Positions 10,601 to 24,100 of a stretch of DNA of 64,000 nt are shown in pieces (the first letter of the stretch is position 1; each line of letters starts with the position of its first letter). A program made the translations under genes and the position numbers. The stretch lies in NCBI GenBank assembly GCA_023101725.1, contig JALJCO010001220.1:1-64000 (forward strand), given 5' to 3'. The notes under the pieces are model-generated. The model searched no databases. It saw nothing but the letters and a program-made list of their open reading frames with translations, and was not told the DNA's origin. The stretch comes from Atherinomorus stipes. Taxonomy: Eukaryota; Chordata; Actinopteri; Atheriniformes; Atherinidae.

Positions 10601-13600
10601 GCTGCCATAATTCTCCTGGAGAACTCTGCTAGCTTTCAGCAAACCCTGCAGACCAAAAGTGAGACCTCAAATGACAGCACTGAATGACCTTTCTAGCTCT
10701 AAGATCAAAGATTTATTGTTTATTTTGTTATCAAGATGCAGAAATGAGACTTTACATGTGTGAAGATGACATGAAATGATGCAAAAACCATTTCAGGTAA
10801 AAACAGGTTAAGAGGAGAAAAAATTCAAAAGATGGTAGTGGTCTGATCCATGAGCATTCATTCATTGAAGCACAACAGCTTCAATAGGATAATATAAGAT
10901 AAAATACCCTTTTTTTTTTTTTTTTACTTAGACTGTATTTCCGCATCTTCTTAGGGTGAGGAATGCTTTCTACAGCTGAGATATTTTCTCAGAGATAAAC
11001 AGACACTTGAAATGAAAGATCTAACAGAAAAGGCTCAGAGAAAGGAGGCAGAAAGACAACATGACTATCCAGAAAGACCATGTCTATCATGTAAATGCTT
11101 GCTTGGTGGGGGTAATTCCAGCTGCAAATGCAGAATAAATACTGTAATCCAACAGTTTTGATGTCTCAAAATAAATCTAAAGAAAAAAAATCCAAGCTCT
11201 AACACGTAAACAAATGGGTATGCACACCTGTCTGTATTAAAGGGATACCGGGTAACCTTTGACCTACATATTAGCCTTACGTAAGTACTAGATTTCTTGG
11301 GTCACCATACAGCACTTGACACATGTTGCCTTCCTCAAAAACCAGACACTGCAGCTTTGCAGGAGCGCATTTGTCTCTCATTAAATCATGTGACCTGGAG
11401 CGCTTTGCTTTATGGCTTAACAACTTCGCTATCTGCTGATCAAAATGGTTAGCAAACATGATTCCAAAACATTGATTGATACTGTTGAATTTTGCAACAG
11501 TTGTGTGGCCTGTAGGGGGGTTACAGGTTTAGTGCCCCTAGTGGCCAAAAGATATACAGTATCCCTTTAATAACTAATCCAAAATTATGATAATTTAGAG
11601 CAAAAACTACAAATGAGTACAGAAAAATTGACAGCTTCATAACCAATATGCGCTAAGGCAAGTAGTGTGACCAGAGCCTACCATAGTGCTTTCTCTGGGT
11701 TTGGGGACACCCAGTAACTCATGTGCAAGCAACGACTCCTCGAGCACTCGGTCATAGCTGATACTAATGGGCAACAATGTGATGTCATACACCTCCCCTT
11801 TAAAGAAAGGTTCCAGTACCATGTGCATCATACCTGCAGACACGATAAAGCAGACACAATCCATGCTTATAGTACTTTAAAATGAACTGAAATTTCTTGG
11901 ACCAGAAATATGGAATATAGAATTGAACGTACTGTAACCTGGTTGGTTTTTTAAAATCCTACAATCCTATTTGTTTTTTCCAAAAACTATGCATAAATGC
12001 ATCAATATTTGTGGGAGTGTTTGATATTCCTAATTGTACTGGATGTGGAAAACAGCCTGCAACATGTACCTATACAGCTACAGGAGCAGAGCAGCACACA
12101 TATTAAGGCTTTTATAACCAATAATAAAGAAAAATAAACCACTGATTTGGGTTTGGACAAAGACAATCATGGTTATCTGCAGTGAAATTAGAGCAACAAA
12201 TTTTTAGATGCTCCAAAACTAATGATATCCGTTCTGGAAAAGGGTGCTCTCACGGTCAGGGACAAATAAACTCACCAAACTTTGGTGTGAGAGCCTTAAG
12301 TGTGCGACTTCTGAAACCTTCCACATAAAATTCCAGAGGAGCAAATCCTTTCTGCAAAATATAAAGATAGAGGATAGCATAACAGCTTAAAAACAAAGGT
12401 TCCAAACAGTCATGACAGGCTGATGAAGCCCATAATTAAGTGTCTTACCCTGACAATGGTTCGGACATATTCTGACAGCACGGCCCAGTAGAGTTTGTCA
12501 GAGCCGATGGCACGCCGGATAAAGAAAGCTCCGGAACGACGAAGTATCTCCCCAACGATCTTCATCCCTGCAAGAGCTTCACAGTGGAAGGCAAGAGACA
12601 AGATGAAAAGAGAAGAAGACAAGTCAGAGACTATATTTTGAGATCTTTTATGGTTTAAATAAATTGCTCTTTTAAATATAAATAGATACTTGCGAATTCC
12701 AGCAGCAATAACAGGGATCGGGATGTCGTAGCTAAACAGGATGTAGGAGATAACCAAGAAGTCCACATAACTCCTATGATTGGGCATCAAGATCACAGGA
12801 CTCTCCTGAACGGCTTGTTGCAGCTACAGCAAAAGAAAAAGTAGACAGTCTTAAAATGGCATTCTGACTTTAACATCAGTTCTTACAACCTTAAAATGAC
12901 AATCAACAGGCTCAGAGAGACAGATAAATGGCTTTTGTTACAATTTGTTTTTGCAAACTGAGAACTGAATCTCTTAGTCGCAACAAGGAGAAATAAGTGC
13001 AGTTCCCGTCCTTGCTAAAGAATGATATTGTCATTAGATTCTCGGGACAAAAGGAATCCATGACCATAATCATTCCAATTATTTGAATTTTTTCAATTTA
13101 AGGAATCAGTAAGTGGCAAAGGCATGAAAACCTTGCAGTAAATATCTGGTTGACAGTTATTTTTCATGCAGAAATAACAGCATGCAACTAAATGTTTTTC
13201 AATAGCTGTGGTTGATCAGTTGTGAAAATCAGCTCGGAGGGATTTTATTGCCTTCCTGTAATCAAAAAAGCTTTAAATCCTTCATGTTGGTTTTTTTCTT
13301 AGGGGGCCCAAACTCTAACTTCTTTAAATGTTCATTCTTTTGTTGTTTTTTAACGACATTATACAAACCATAATGGTCTGGAAGCAGCAAAAGAGGCCCA
13401 AATCATGATACTACAACCACCATGCTTCACTGGTGGGATATGGCTATTATCAGGAGTGCAGTGTTTTGAGTGTTTTTTCTCTTTTCTTCAAATCCAACAC
13501 TTTTTACTTTCATCCGTACACAAAACACATCCGATTTTTTCTGGTTAGTGCATGTGGTCTTTAATAAACTGTAAACAGGCATTAATGATATTTCTGGAAA

Positions 13601-15150
13601 GCAGTTGCTTTCTTCTTGCAGTCATGCCGTGTATACAGTACTGTTGTGTTTTCCTCAAGGTGGATTCATGCACATTAATATTAGTTGTCCTGAGGTTGGG
13701 TTTTAGACTCCACAGACCACACCTTATTATTGGAGTGATGGTTTGTTGGTCCATCACTCCTGGGTCAGATCACTCCAGTCCTGAATTCCCTTCACTTGGG
13801 CACAATCTCTGTGTAACACAAACAACAATCCTCCAATCTGATGGGGATCAACAACTTATTTTCTTAGACCTGAAGATATGTTGAATAAATTTCTCTGACT
13901 GAAAACAACCAACTCTGATATCACCTTCACCTTTACAGAAATTAACAGAGGTTCCATGATTGTCACTCACAGATATGTTGTACTGAATTGTTTTCCATAA
14001 TAAGTAAATGGATGATACAATTATCATTATTTCTAACTGACCATGTTGACTCCTTCCATGTTGACGAAGATGCTACTGAACAGCTTCTTGAACACTTTGT
14101 TCATTGTGTAGCCCATCAGTCTGATGAACCCCAGCTGCAGGTTTTGAGACATTTCATTCAAAATCCCGCACACTTCTTCTCTCACTTTCTCCACGGTTGA
14201 GCCCGTCTCCATGGCAACCTGAAACAGAATGTGGGGGGATGCCTGAGTCTGTGCCGATGATGACACAATGTGAAACTTTGATGCTACATCTTTCCTAAAG
14301 ACCTTGCACCTCTTTGGCCATGTAGCGCATGTACTGGGACTCCAGCACGGCTCGGTTGAGGTCAGCAGTGGAGAAGGGTGGGGTCCCTTTGTAAGGCTGG
14401 GGGTTAAAGGTCCTGAGGGCAAAGCCAAGATCACTGTAGCGCCTCCTCTCCTCCAAAATATCCACATACTCCTCATCTTCCAGGCCAGCAACACCTAAAT
14501 CCGTATACTGGGAGAAGAAGCAACCATTCATCTTAAAGTAAAGTGCTTCTCTTTATCTTCAATAAAGAGAAAAACAAATGACTTGGAGGTGCAGACCTGT
14601 TTCTTAAAAGTGAAAATAAAAGTTACAGGGTTTTTGGTTGTTTTGTTTGTATATTGTAATTCCTTATAACTTTCAGAGTCTGTGTAGCTTATTGTACCAC
14701 TTTGAAAAGCCATTTTAGAGACTAACTGAACGTCTTCAAGAAGTAATAAATCAGTTGAGATAAGAAGAAACAACATTGTGCCATCATATCTCCTTTTCAT
14801 TGTGTAGTTTCTGTTTTGTACTATGACCCTAGCGGCTCAGTAGCCTATTAAGCAACTGCTTAGAAACGCTGAAAATGTTAAGAAGTAGGCCAAAGTTTCT
14901 GCAGCTTAAGACGACTCAGCACCACCCTGCTATAAACACAAATCACAGCTTAAAAAAAAAAATCAAACGACATACACTTCCTTTGCATCTATCACCACCA
15001 GTCCTGAACTCCTACATATCCATTATAGCCGTTGTTAACTTTTAAAGCGCAGTGAGGCCGTGGAGCAGAGCAGAGATGTTACAAGTGTCGCGAGTGAACA
15101 CAACTTTTTAAAAAAAGGTTTTTAAAATACTGACTTACCGTGTTTGTCAT
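7664..15150 (-). CDS. gnpat: Dihydroxyacetone-phosphate acyltransferase (GNPAT)
   Basis: Peroxisomal enzyme that acylates dihydroxyacetone phosphate at sn-1, the first step of ether-lipid and plasmalogen synthesis. Fifteen minus-strand exons: 15139-15150, 14310-14507, 14042-14218, 12694-12823, 12449-12576, 12276-12351, 11682-11833, 10515-10645, 10173-10414, 9383-9640, 9210-9289, 8379-8519, 8111-8210, 7869-8021, 7664-7716. They total 2031 nt, giving 676 aa (mammalian form about 680). Acyltransferase motifs visible: NHRSYVD (HX4D, His145 and Asp150), EGFRSR at 226-231 and LPISISY at 261-267. The C-terminal ARL is a PTS1 peroxisomal signal, encoded by a 53-nt last exon. Exon 1 codes only four residues. 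The intron after exon 4 uses a GC donor. Intron 3 carries a Tc1 relic and intron 7 a MITE. It lies in tandem downstream of lpin1. Identity is certain; exon 1 and the exon 4/5 junction are the least certain borders. Confidence 0.96.
11237..11570. mobile_element. 334-bp MITE with TTAA-type termini (T2/Kolobok-like)
   Basis: Perfect inverted termini TTAAAGGGATAC at 11237-11248 and GTATCCCTTTAA at 11559-11570, with TTAA at both outer edges as expected for a TTAA target duplication. The TTAAAGG start is the hallmark described for T2-type MITEs related to Kolobok transposons. It has no transposase frame, so it is non-autonomous. It lies within gnpat intron 7. The open frame inside it on the minus strand is not considered a gene. 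Confidence 0.72.
13290..13800 (-). mobile_element. Decayed Tc1/mariner transposon in gnpat intron 3
   Basis: Minus-strand frames keep two recognisable Tc1 transposase segments. One is the helix-turn-helix part with [16 protein letters not shown] and a following LQFIKDHM (about 13550-13690). The other is the catalytic-region piece [17 protein letters not shown] (about 13372-13432). The frames are broken between them and no intact termini were identified, so this is an inactive relic in the same orientation as gnpat. Confidence 0.75.
14508..15138 (-). other. gnpat intron 1
   Basis: Separates the four-codon first coding exon (15139-15150, donor GTAAGT) from exon 2 (acceptor TTCTCCCAG just above 14507). 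No repeat or extra gene seen. An ATG at the 3' end of this intron continues in frame into exon 2, so an alternative start without exon 1 is possible; the joined form fits family length better. Confidence 0.6.
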
Positions 15151-17402
15151 TCTTTACTAAAAACAAACCAGAACTTTGCAGCTGGGTTTCTTCATTGACT
15201 TTCGGTTTTCTTGCTTGACAACTCTTTCTTTGCGGTGAACAGAGCAGCAACCTGCCGGCCAGACCAATGGTGTCGCTGGGATTTGGGAACTCCTCCCTCT
15301 TCGCGCTCGCTTCTCTGCTCTGTAATAACCTCTACCAACCATGGAGTACTTTTGGAAGATAAATAATAGCTTAGTTTCAAAGAAGAAGAAGAATATAACA
15401 ATACAAATAGTGTATTTTGCAAGAATATATATGTGTATAGATATCTGAAGCAGAGGCTGAAGAGTTTTATATTTAAAAATGTAATTCAAATGTTTCTTAG
15501 GATAGGTTTTGTTAAATATTAGAGCTGAAATGTTGCAAATATTTCAAGCAAGAGATCTTCCACTAGGTCATACAACCTCACAAAATATGCAAATACAATG
15601 GATAAAGATAGCTTAAATGGGGAGGGGCATCTTAACTAAAAACAGAAAAGTTGGGGCAGAAGCATAAAGTGGCATGGTGCCATGTTACTTACAATCCTAA
15701 CTAACATCTAAAACACCTTTCCCTTCAGCACACCTGACTTTTAGGCCATTGCTGGAGTTTTACTGAATATTCTATTTGCAATTTTGCTACACTATAACAG
15801 ACTGACAATTAAAAACTGAACTTGCTTTATTATGATGCTTCATAGTGGCATCCAGTTCATAATTACAGACCCAAACACATTTAGCTGTTAACGTTGCAAA
15901 TTACTAAACTTTGGTAACTGTTCAGCAGCTACAAAGTGGATCTTGGTTTAGAAACATTTATGAACTTTAATTTTCAAGGACAACAAAACACTGTCAGGAG
16001 GCCCTGTCTGGTTCAAATGACAGTGATCATCTGCTGTTCAAGTAGAGGAGCTGGTGTTGCCTTTATGAAAAAATACTGAATACAAATTAACACAACACAC
16101 TCACTGTGGTAGCAAAGTAACTTTTTACTTATTTCAATGTCACCACATTAACAGAACAAATAACAGATTGTGTTCACAGTTCAATCAAAAAGTAAAGAGA
16201 ATACCAAGCTGGTTCAGCTCTTTCATGGAAAGAATCAAAGCATTTTTATGGAACTACACATCTTCTCTTGTAAAATGCACTTAAGGCTTACTGTTTTGAC
16301 ACATTTCAGTACTTTTTCCACCATTCATACATGAGGCAGGATACTGCAACAGTAGTCCCTGCTTTGTTTGTAACCTTATATAGTCTGTGCTAATGTAATA
16401 AATGAGTATCCTGTTTTTAATATTTGCTACATAAAAAAATATGTCAAACCATCCTATCAATACTGTAGTCTAAATTTTGAAGCTACATTTCATACTGCAT
16501 CAGTCACTGTCTACTCAGAAAGTCCATGTCAGTCGACACAGTCTACTATGTGTGTTACTCTACAAACTACAGTATAACTGAATGAATAATATAAAAGTTG
16601 TTTCATTAAGCCCATCACATAATTCTCACTCAGCACATGCACTTTATGGTTTCGATAGAAAAATAAATGTAATTCAACAAATCGTCACACAGAAAATCTT
16701 AACTTTTCAAGGAAGCAAACAGTTATGGCCATCAAAAGTGTTGTGCTCTTCTTTTCAACAACATTCATTTTAAACCAGCTAAACAAAGCTGCTACATATT
16801 TATACCATCACTGTGCTGTCAGGAGCATTTTAATATGCTACACTACTAGTACTCGTTGAGATTGATTTCTTATAAGCAGCACTGCAATTCTCACACACAC
16901 ATTGCCATACCGTTGCATGTGTAGAGATGCATTTATAAGTGTAGGATGAAAAAGTTCAGAGTACAAAAATAAATCTGCATTAATTGTTTTGCACAACTTG
17001 CCAGCTGGTGTGTGCACTGTAGTTATGAGCGCTCCTGAACAGATACAGCAACATAGAACGCAACTGTCTAGATAAAAAAGAAAACAAATCAACTCTCCCT
17101 TCTAAATAAGGTCTGCACTAAGCTGCCTGAATAAATAACTATAATTTCTCCTATATATACACATATCTAGTCCTTTGATAAATGTGCCCATCTTGTGCCT
17201 TAAGACTATTCATAGAAGATTGTCCTACTGAGTTGAATCTGCTGTGCAGAAAAAAAGTGCTGAATTGTCTATAAGAATTTACAGTAATATATGTCACACA
17301 CGTATTCATGATTATGTCCAAATTGCCGCTACATCTCAAGCGTGCCATCAGCTAGTCACTGCTCTTCCTGCCAGGGGAAGCTCAGCAGGTCACAGGTAGT
17401 AG
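15151..17402. other. gnpat promoter/5' UTR and lpin1 3' UTR
   Basis: The two minus-strand genes are tandem, so this gap holds the lpin1 3' UTR (right) and the gnpat promoter and 5' UTR (left, about 15151-15350, locally GC-rich). A minus-strand AATAAA (TTTATT at about 15828) and ATTAAA near 16829 are candidate lpin1 polyadenylation signals. No coding-like frame. Confidence 0.5.
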
Positions 17403-18113
17403 TCAGCTGCTGTGGTTGGGAGTCTGTGGGGGTGTAGTTCCCTGATGGTCCACCTGGGGGAGCTGCTCCCTCCAAAAAGTGAAATGGCTGTAGGTGTCAG
17501 AGCAAGGGAAGTCTGACGAAGAGGATCGCATCTTGAGAGGAAACACATGGTCCACCACTTCGCCCAGACGTACATAACTGAGGAGAAGAGGTTCATAAAG
17601 TGAGGTGAAAGCATCCATGTACACGGCTATATGATGCAAACTGGATGCAGGGCTTACGATGAGATGTTAGTCTTGGCGTGTTCCTGCACCAGCTCCCCTT
17701 TTGGGTTCACTGTAAAAATCCTGTTTAGTGGGACTCCTACTTCTTTATAGGAATATACATCCTGCAAATAAAAAATAGAGATTAATGTGTCTAATATTTC
17801 TAATTAATCAAATACAATCATTTGTAGTGTATCAGGCAGAAATTATGGGCCCAGAATGACCAGGTGTTTGTGTTGTAGGCATACACAATGTGAAGGTGTG
17901 TGTATGTACCGTTGGTCTGTTGCCAAACGCTGCATAGAAAGGCTGTGTGTTGGGATAGAAGAGGTTCTTGATATCAGTGAGACACTCCACCTTGAACTTC
18001 TCAGGCTTCTTCTCAATCACCTCTCTGTCAAACAAACCAGAAAAAAAAACAATCAGTTGAGCTGCTCCTGTTTGTCATTACAGAAGAGTCCAAAAAAAAT
18101 AAAATAAAATAAA

Positions 18114-18160
<47 letters not shown>

Positions 18161-21100
18161 AACTGTAAATGTGAGTGTGTTTGTGGTTTAAATACCTGTG
18201 CAGGGCTGAAAAGAGGCTGCTCGGGCTCAGAAGAACAGGGCCCATAGGAAGCATAGTGCCTCTCTCATTGACCCAGTTGAGGTAACCTCTGGTCATGTCA
18301 GCCATGCCGATTGCTCGAGCTGAGCAATACAGGAACTTGTAACCATTTCTGATGAAGAGACAGAGATTTTTACACAAGAGAAAACTATATGCAGTCACTA
18401 TAAATCTATTTTACACCATCAATCAGTCATGTTTGTTCAATTCTAAAGGCTAGCTCTGATGAAAATGAAGTTTTAAACTTTGTTAACATCTCTGTATGGT
18501 GCATGTTGTGTATCATGAGCAAACTAAGCAGTCAACATATGGGTTGACCTTTTTGTCCTTATAGTGGTAAATTCAAATGGGATTCATGCAGTCTTTATGA
18601 AAAAAAAGAAATGGACAACTGAAAAAATTGTTTTGGTTTTAATAAAATTAATTGGACTTTTGCATATAACTAAATCAGAGCTTACTGGCTGACTTTGTGG
18701 TAGAGGTGTGCGATACCCTGGTGAGTCCAGTCTTTCCCCAGGGTGGGCAGAATGTGACCCAACGTGTCTGACCTGCAGAAAGACACAAAAGAGTGAGATC
18801 AGAGTGTGTGATTGTAGGTTTTGGAGTTAAAAAAGGATCAGAATCCACCTCTCTTGTAAATCTTAGTGAATACATCAATGAGGCTGCATAAAGATGCATA
18901 TTCAGACTGAAAGAAAAATGGACTCATGTTCAGCAGTGAATAAATGTGACAAATGTAACCATTGTGAGCTGATTGCTTCATAGCATAGAACCCTCAGATC
19001 CATTTAAAAGTCAATTAGGGCTCAGATGTGCTTGGCATACAGATGATCTTGCCACTGGAGTTAACTGTACATCTAAATCCAATGCAATCTAAGATAAAGT
19101 ACTCATTGAAGTACATGCCAACAGAATACACTTGCTTCACCAACCTGGTAATGGTTCCATCTATGTCAGAAATAATTATCTTGTCATCCCAGTTCCAGAG
19201 GTAGATGGTTCCCTGACAGCGACAGGTTCCCTGGTACTGAGTGGTCACACTAAACACAACATCATTGGGGCCATCCTGCAGCTGAAGGGACAGCTGTGTG
19301 TGTGAGAATGAGAATAAAAGGAAAATGAGGTGTTTGAAAAACAATTCACAGAAGAGAAGATGTACTTTATTCAAACTTGAAACTTGTATCCTCACCAGCT
19401 GCTCTGACGTGAGACGAAGTGTCTTCTTATAAGACACACCTCCCGATGAGAATCCAGGCTCCGACTGGATGATAGGGAGCTTTGCTTGGCTGTGAGGTGG
19501 TCTTCATCACTAGATGACGACTCTTCTTTATGTCTGACATCAGATAGTTTACAAAAGTGTTAGATTTTATAATATACATGTAAAAACAGGCAAATGTTTT
19601 TAAGGTCAGGAGTGTTTTCTTACCTGCTTTTCATTTTCCCAATCTGCTCAGCAGAGCCACAGGCCCCATGCTCAGCAGCTGAATCCTTAAAGAAGAGTTT
19701 GATTGTTATTTAATGAGCAATAACACAAGCAAATGTTAAAACCGTGATAAACCCAGTAAACACAAAGAACAGAGCAGCAATCTTGTAAATTTTATAAGCG
19801 GAAAAGAAGAACTTACTGATTTGGCGCCGTTATTTCTGCCTCTCCAGGAGAACCACCACCTCCCTCCTTTCTTGGGCATCTTCTCCTTCATAATGTTCTC
19901 CACTGCAGCCTAAAGAAGAGCACGCACAACCCAAACATCCCCAACACAACAGAATAAAAAATTAAAAAAAACTGAAGCAAAACCAGGTTGTAAATAAACA
20001 AACTGTAACACTGAAATTTCTTTCCAGTAGGAGATGGAGAAAATAAAGAGGCAGAAAAAGCATGTGTAAGAAGAAGAACAAAGCTGGAAAAAGGAAGGGA
20101 CATCAGATGAGAAAATAAGACAGAAAAAGAGCTGAAAGAGTGTTGTCTCCTCTGTGACATACAGAGCTGTAGCCAAGGACACCAGTCAGACAACAGAGGA
20201 GGAACTCTAAGGATGACTGAATATAACTCAGACAAGACGTCTAATGATTGAATGAATGAAGTAAAGGAAGTGGTGAAAAAAGAGAAGGAAGAGAACAAGA
20301 GAAGACAATGTTTAACTGTGGTGTCAAAACAAAGCAGATGCTTTTGCGGTTGCAGTGACATTGTGAGGTTGTTCGCAGCGACAGACATACAAAATGCAGT
20401 ACCAGCTTTGGTCAGAAGAGAGCGCATCAGAGTAATGCAATACAGCTAATCTGAGTCATTACTTGTGCTGTTTGCCATCACCTCTTACCTTTGGCAGAGG
20501 CTTCTGAAAGGCTTGCATAGCTAACACAAGTGGTGCAGCAGTGCTCCAGTTATAGTACCTAAAGGAGACAACAAAATATATTTTCTTAACTTCCAGAAAT
20601 GCAGCACAAGAGATATTTAGATGGTCTTTGCAAAGCATTTTCATTAGATGCTGCATTTTTTGCAACTTTGGTGTGTAAATTAAATAAACACACATTATAT
20701 AATGTGTGTTTTTACCGCAGCAAGTATTCAGGTCTTACTTTGAGCCTATTTTCACAACTAGGTTGGGGTCATCAATGATTGATGGGTTTTCTGTGAACTG
20801 CTGATAGGAGATGATCTTCTCACAAAACTGCTCTGTAAGGGCAAACAGACGCATGTCAAATTCAAGCTTACACCACTGTCTGTGAAGTGTATCTTGGATT
20901 TTACATGATAGCAGACCTTTAGTGATCTCTCTGTTGTCAGTGAGTCCCCCACACAGAGAGATAGCGATAGACGGCAGGTCAGACATGGGGTCACAGTAGC
21001 TGTCCACTCCGCTGTCTCCTCCAGAGCTCATCGACTGTGGGGACAGACTGGTGCTGTGGAGCCCTGGGTCAGAGATGCTTCTCATGGTCGAGCCGCTGTC

Positions 21101-24100
21101 ACTGCAGGGAAGGCAGAAGTGTTTATGAGAGCAGGGCAGAAACCCCCAGATCACATTGCATTAATCACAGCTACAGTTGTATAAACACAGAGCAGATGAG
21201 TGCATGTGTCTCTCTCTCTGTACCTCTTAGGGAAATAGAGGGCTGCCACCTCAGGCTCAAGCTCAGTGATGTCATCCAGGTAAATTCCATCAGAGCCAAG
21301 ATGGCGACTCCTTTTCTCTGCCAGAGAGAAAAGGAAGAAATGAATTGAGGTCTAATAGAATTTGTTTTCTCATCATATCCACAAGACTGCTTGGTTAAAT
21401 GGGAATAGTGAACTGAATGTACCACAAAAAGTTGAGTTTGCCTGAGAAACTTAAGACTCCCGCCTCTTTGGAAATACTATTTTGACAGTTTGTTACCATA
21501 CACGACCGAGTTTTTAATCTACAGATGTTTATCTCTTACATATCTGTTTAGCTGCTGTTTTGGAGTGCAACTGCTCTTTTTGCAGCGCAGTTCTGAATCA
21601 TAAATAGCTCCCATTATGAATCAACCACTTAAATGTTATTTTCTGTGATCATCAAAAATAATGCCTGGGAGGCAAGTTGCATAAGAGTGGAAAAACAGCT
21701 GACAGGTCCACAAGTAGTACTGTGTCATAACCAGATATATTAGGAGAGGAAATTTTCCTTCATTATTCGGTTAAATGAGATGCCCTTTTATGGCTTAATA
21801 GCAACTGTTACCTTTTCTCTTGGACGGAGAGTCTGTCTTCCCAGTTGGACGAGGTGCTGTCTCCTCCATGTCGGCCATCATCTTTGCTGCCATGCCTCCC
21901 ACTGCGCTAATCTGCATCTCTGAAGTTACCGTCTGAGCCTCCAGCCTCATGGATTCTGATTCTGTCCCAACAGTTATGATTGTTTCCTCTTTGACTGCTG
22001 TCTTCTCATGCGTTAGCAGTCGGAGTGCTGGTATTTCAGGGCAGGGTCCGCATCGCTCTGAGGACACCTCATGGGTAATCACACGGAAGTGTGTGCTCTC
22101 AGATACGGGGATGGACACGGGATAAATAGGTGGCGGGTCAGACTTAAGTGGGATGAAGGAAGACTAGAAAACAAAAGAGGATGATACGAGCCAAAAATGA
22201 AAAACCTACTGAGACATTTAGACTATACTATAAATATCGGGATGTATTCATGGCGGACACTGTTGTACCGTAGCAGCTTGTGGCAGCTCTCCCCAGGCCC
22301 AGTGCATGGCTGGCTTCTGACTGTCTGCATCTGATGGATTGGTGATTAATTCTGAGTCACTCTTAGGAGATGTGGGGCGAGAGCTACCAGGGCTGAGAGA
22401 GGAAAAGATAAAGAGTATAAGTTAGATATCCGTTTTATGTATTAGAGCATGAAGAGCATGTGTACATCTGGCATGAGCTGGGCACCTATGGACCGGGCTC
22501 CACTCCCCATCTGAACGAGCGTACACGCCAGTCTGTTTGAAAGAACCGCTGCTTGGACCAGCCGTCTCATCTCTCAAGACATCCCGTGACGAAGTTCTGC
22601 AGCACAAACACACATTATGTTTGTAATGGTCTGAATTCTGAGTTTCTCTTTTCACTTGTGTTTCTGTAACAACTTTCATGACCAACAGAAACACAGATCA
22701 TGTCTGAGCTCGCTGCTCTCTGCCTGCGTAATGCAAATCCATGCCCTCTGTCCTTGCACTCTAAATTCCCGTACATCATTTCCAAGTAGTTTTCCAAATT
22801 TTCCCATTTTTTAATTTTCTTGAAGCTTTGCCTGTTGTTTTCTCCCATCATTCACCTTCTGTTTTCTTACCTGCTGCTCTCCATTTCCGTTCCTTCATCG
22901 GAGCTGATGTCTATGGAGAACATGTCTTCATCCGCCGAGTAGTCTCCACTCTCCTCCCTCCGTACACTATCTGCCCGACTCTTCCTCCTCCGTTTCCTCC
23001 TCTTCTTCATTATCATGCTGCTATTCTCCCCGTTGTTGCCCAGTGAGCCCAATGTCATAGGTGGCCCAGAGGAGCTCATCATTATGGCTCCATCTGACAA
23101 GATGGGAGAGGTGGCCAAGTAGGCGGGAACAACTTCCTGCATGAATCAGAAACACAAGACAAATAATTAATGTTTTCTTTGTAAAGGAAAAAAATACCTA
23201 CATTAAATGTAGAAATTTTTAGTATGTGCATTGAAGTTAAGTGATTTAGGAGCCTTCTGAATGAAACAAAAGAACAATTTGGTTTGCATTTGGTTATTTC
23301 AAAGACATACAAGAGATCTTGAATCTTGAATGAATAATATAGCAAAAGAAAAAGAAACTCCATCAGGACACACTTTTCGTGCATGCAACTGTCCATTCTG
23401 AAGTTAAACGTTAAAGTTTGGATTAATTCCCACTCGTGCTTTGCATGTTTTCTGTCTGAGACAAACTGCAGAAGTTTGTCTGAGACCAAAATAGAATCTC
23501 TTTCTCTGTTCTGTAAAGCAAGTTTTATAGATCCCTATAGAGACCCTGCTTCTAGGAAGAAAAAATGCTTTCTAGGAGGATCTCCTGCCGTCACTGCCTC
23601 CAAGTATAAATGCATGCAGATGTACGACAAGAGAAAGAAAGGAAGTACTTATGTTTAACCATATGATTTGTGGTCTGACAATACTGCCTCACGTTTTGCT
23701 TCCCTGTGCCAAGAAAATGGGTTCAGACACACTACTACTCCTCCCCTCTTTGCTCTTCCAAGCTTGGGAATCTGACACCACCCTGGGGAAAATAAATCAC
23801 CCGCTTCTCTTGTTAGAATCAGCCCCCCAGCCTCAGTACTTTATCGCTTGTTCATTACTTTTGGCTGCTCTCTTCTTCACTTGTGTACAGTGGTTTAAAA
23901 AAAAAAGAAAAATCATCATTATGCTACATGTGACTTGGCTCCTTATTTCATTTTGGATTATGAAAAAAAAAAAGCTTCACTCTTATGAAAACACTCACTG
24001 CCAGTTTCCAAAACCTTCAGGGAAAAAAAAAAAGGAAACTAGGTTAGTGAGAAAATAGGATTTTTGACTATTTGTAAAATTCATAAAACTTTAATAGTAA

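Noticed and set aside
11277..11459. 60-codon minus-strand frame as an extra gnpat exon
   Set aside because: It lies inside the MITE, does not resemble GNPAT, and the flanking exons (11682-11833 and 10515-10645) already join in phase.
19910..20427. 179-codon minus-strand frame between lpin1 exons
   Set aside because: Phe/Ser/Leu-rich translation of a pyrimidine-rich intron. The flanking lpin1 exons join in phase without it.
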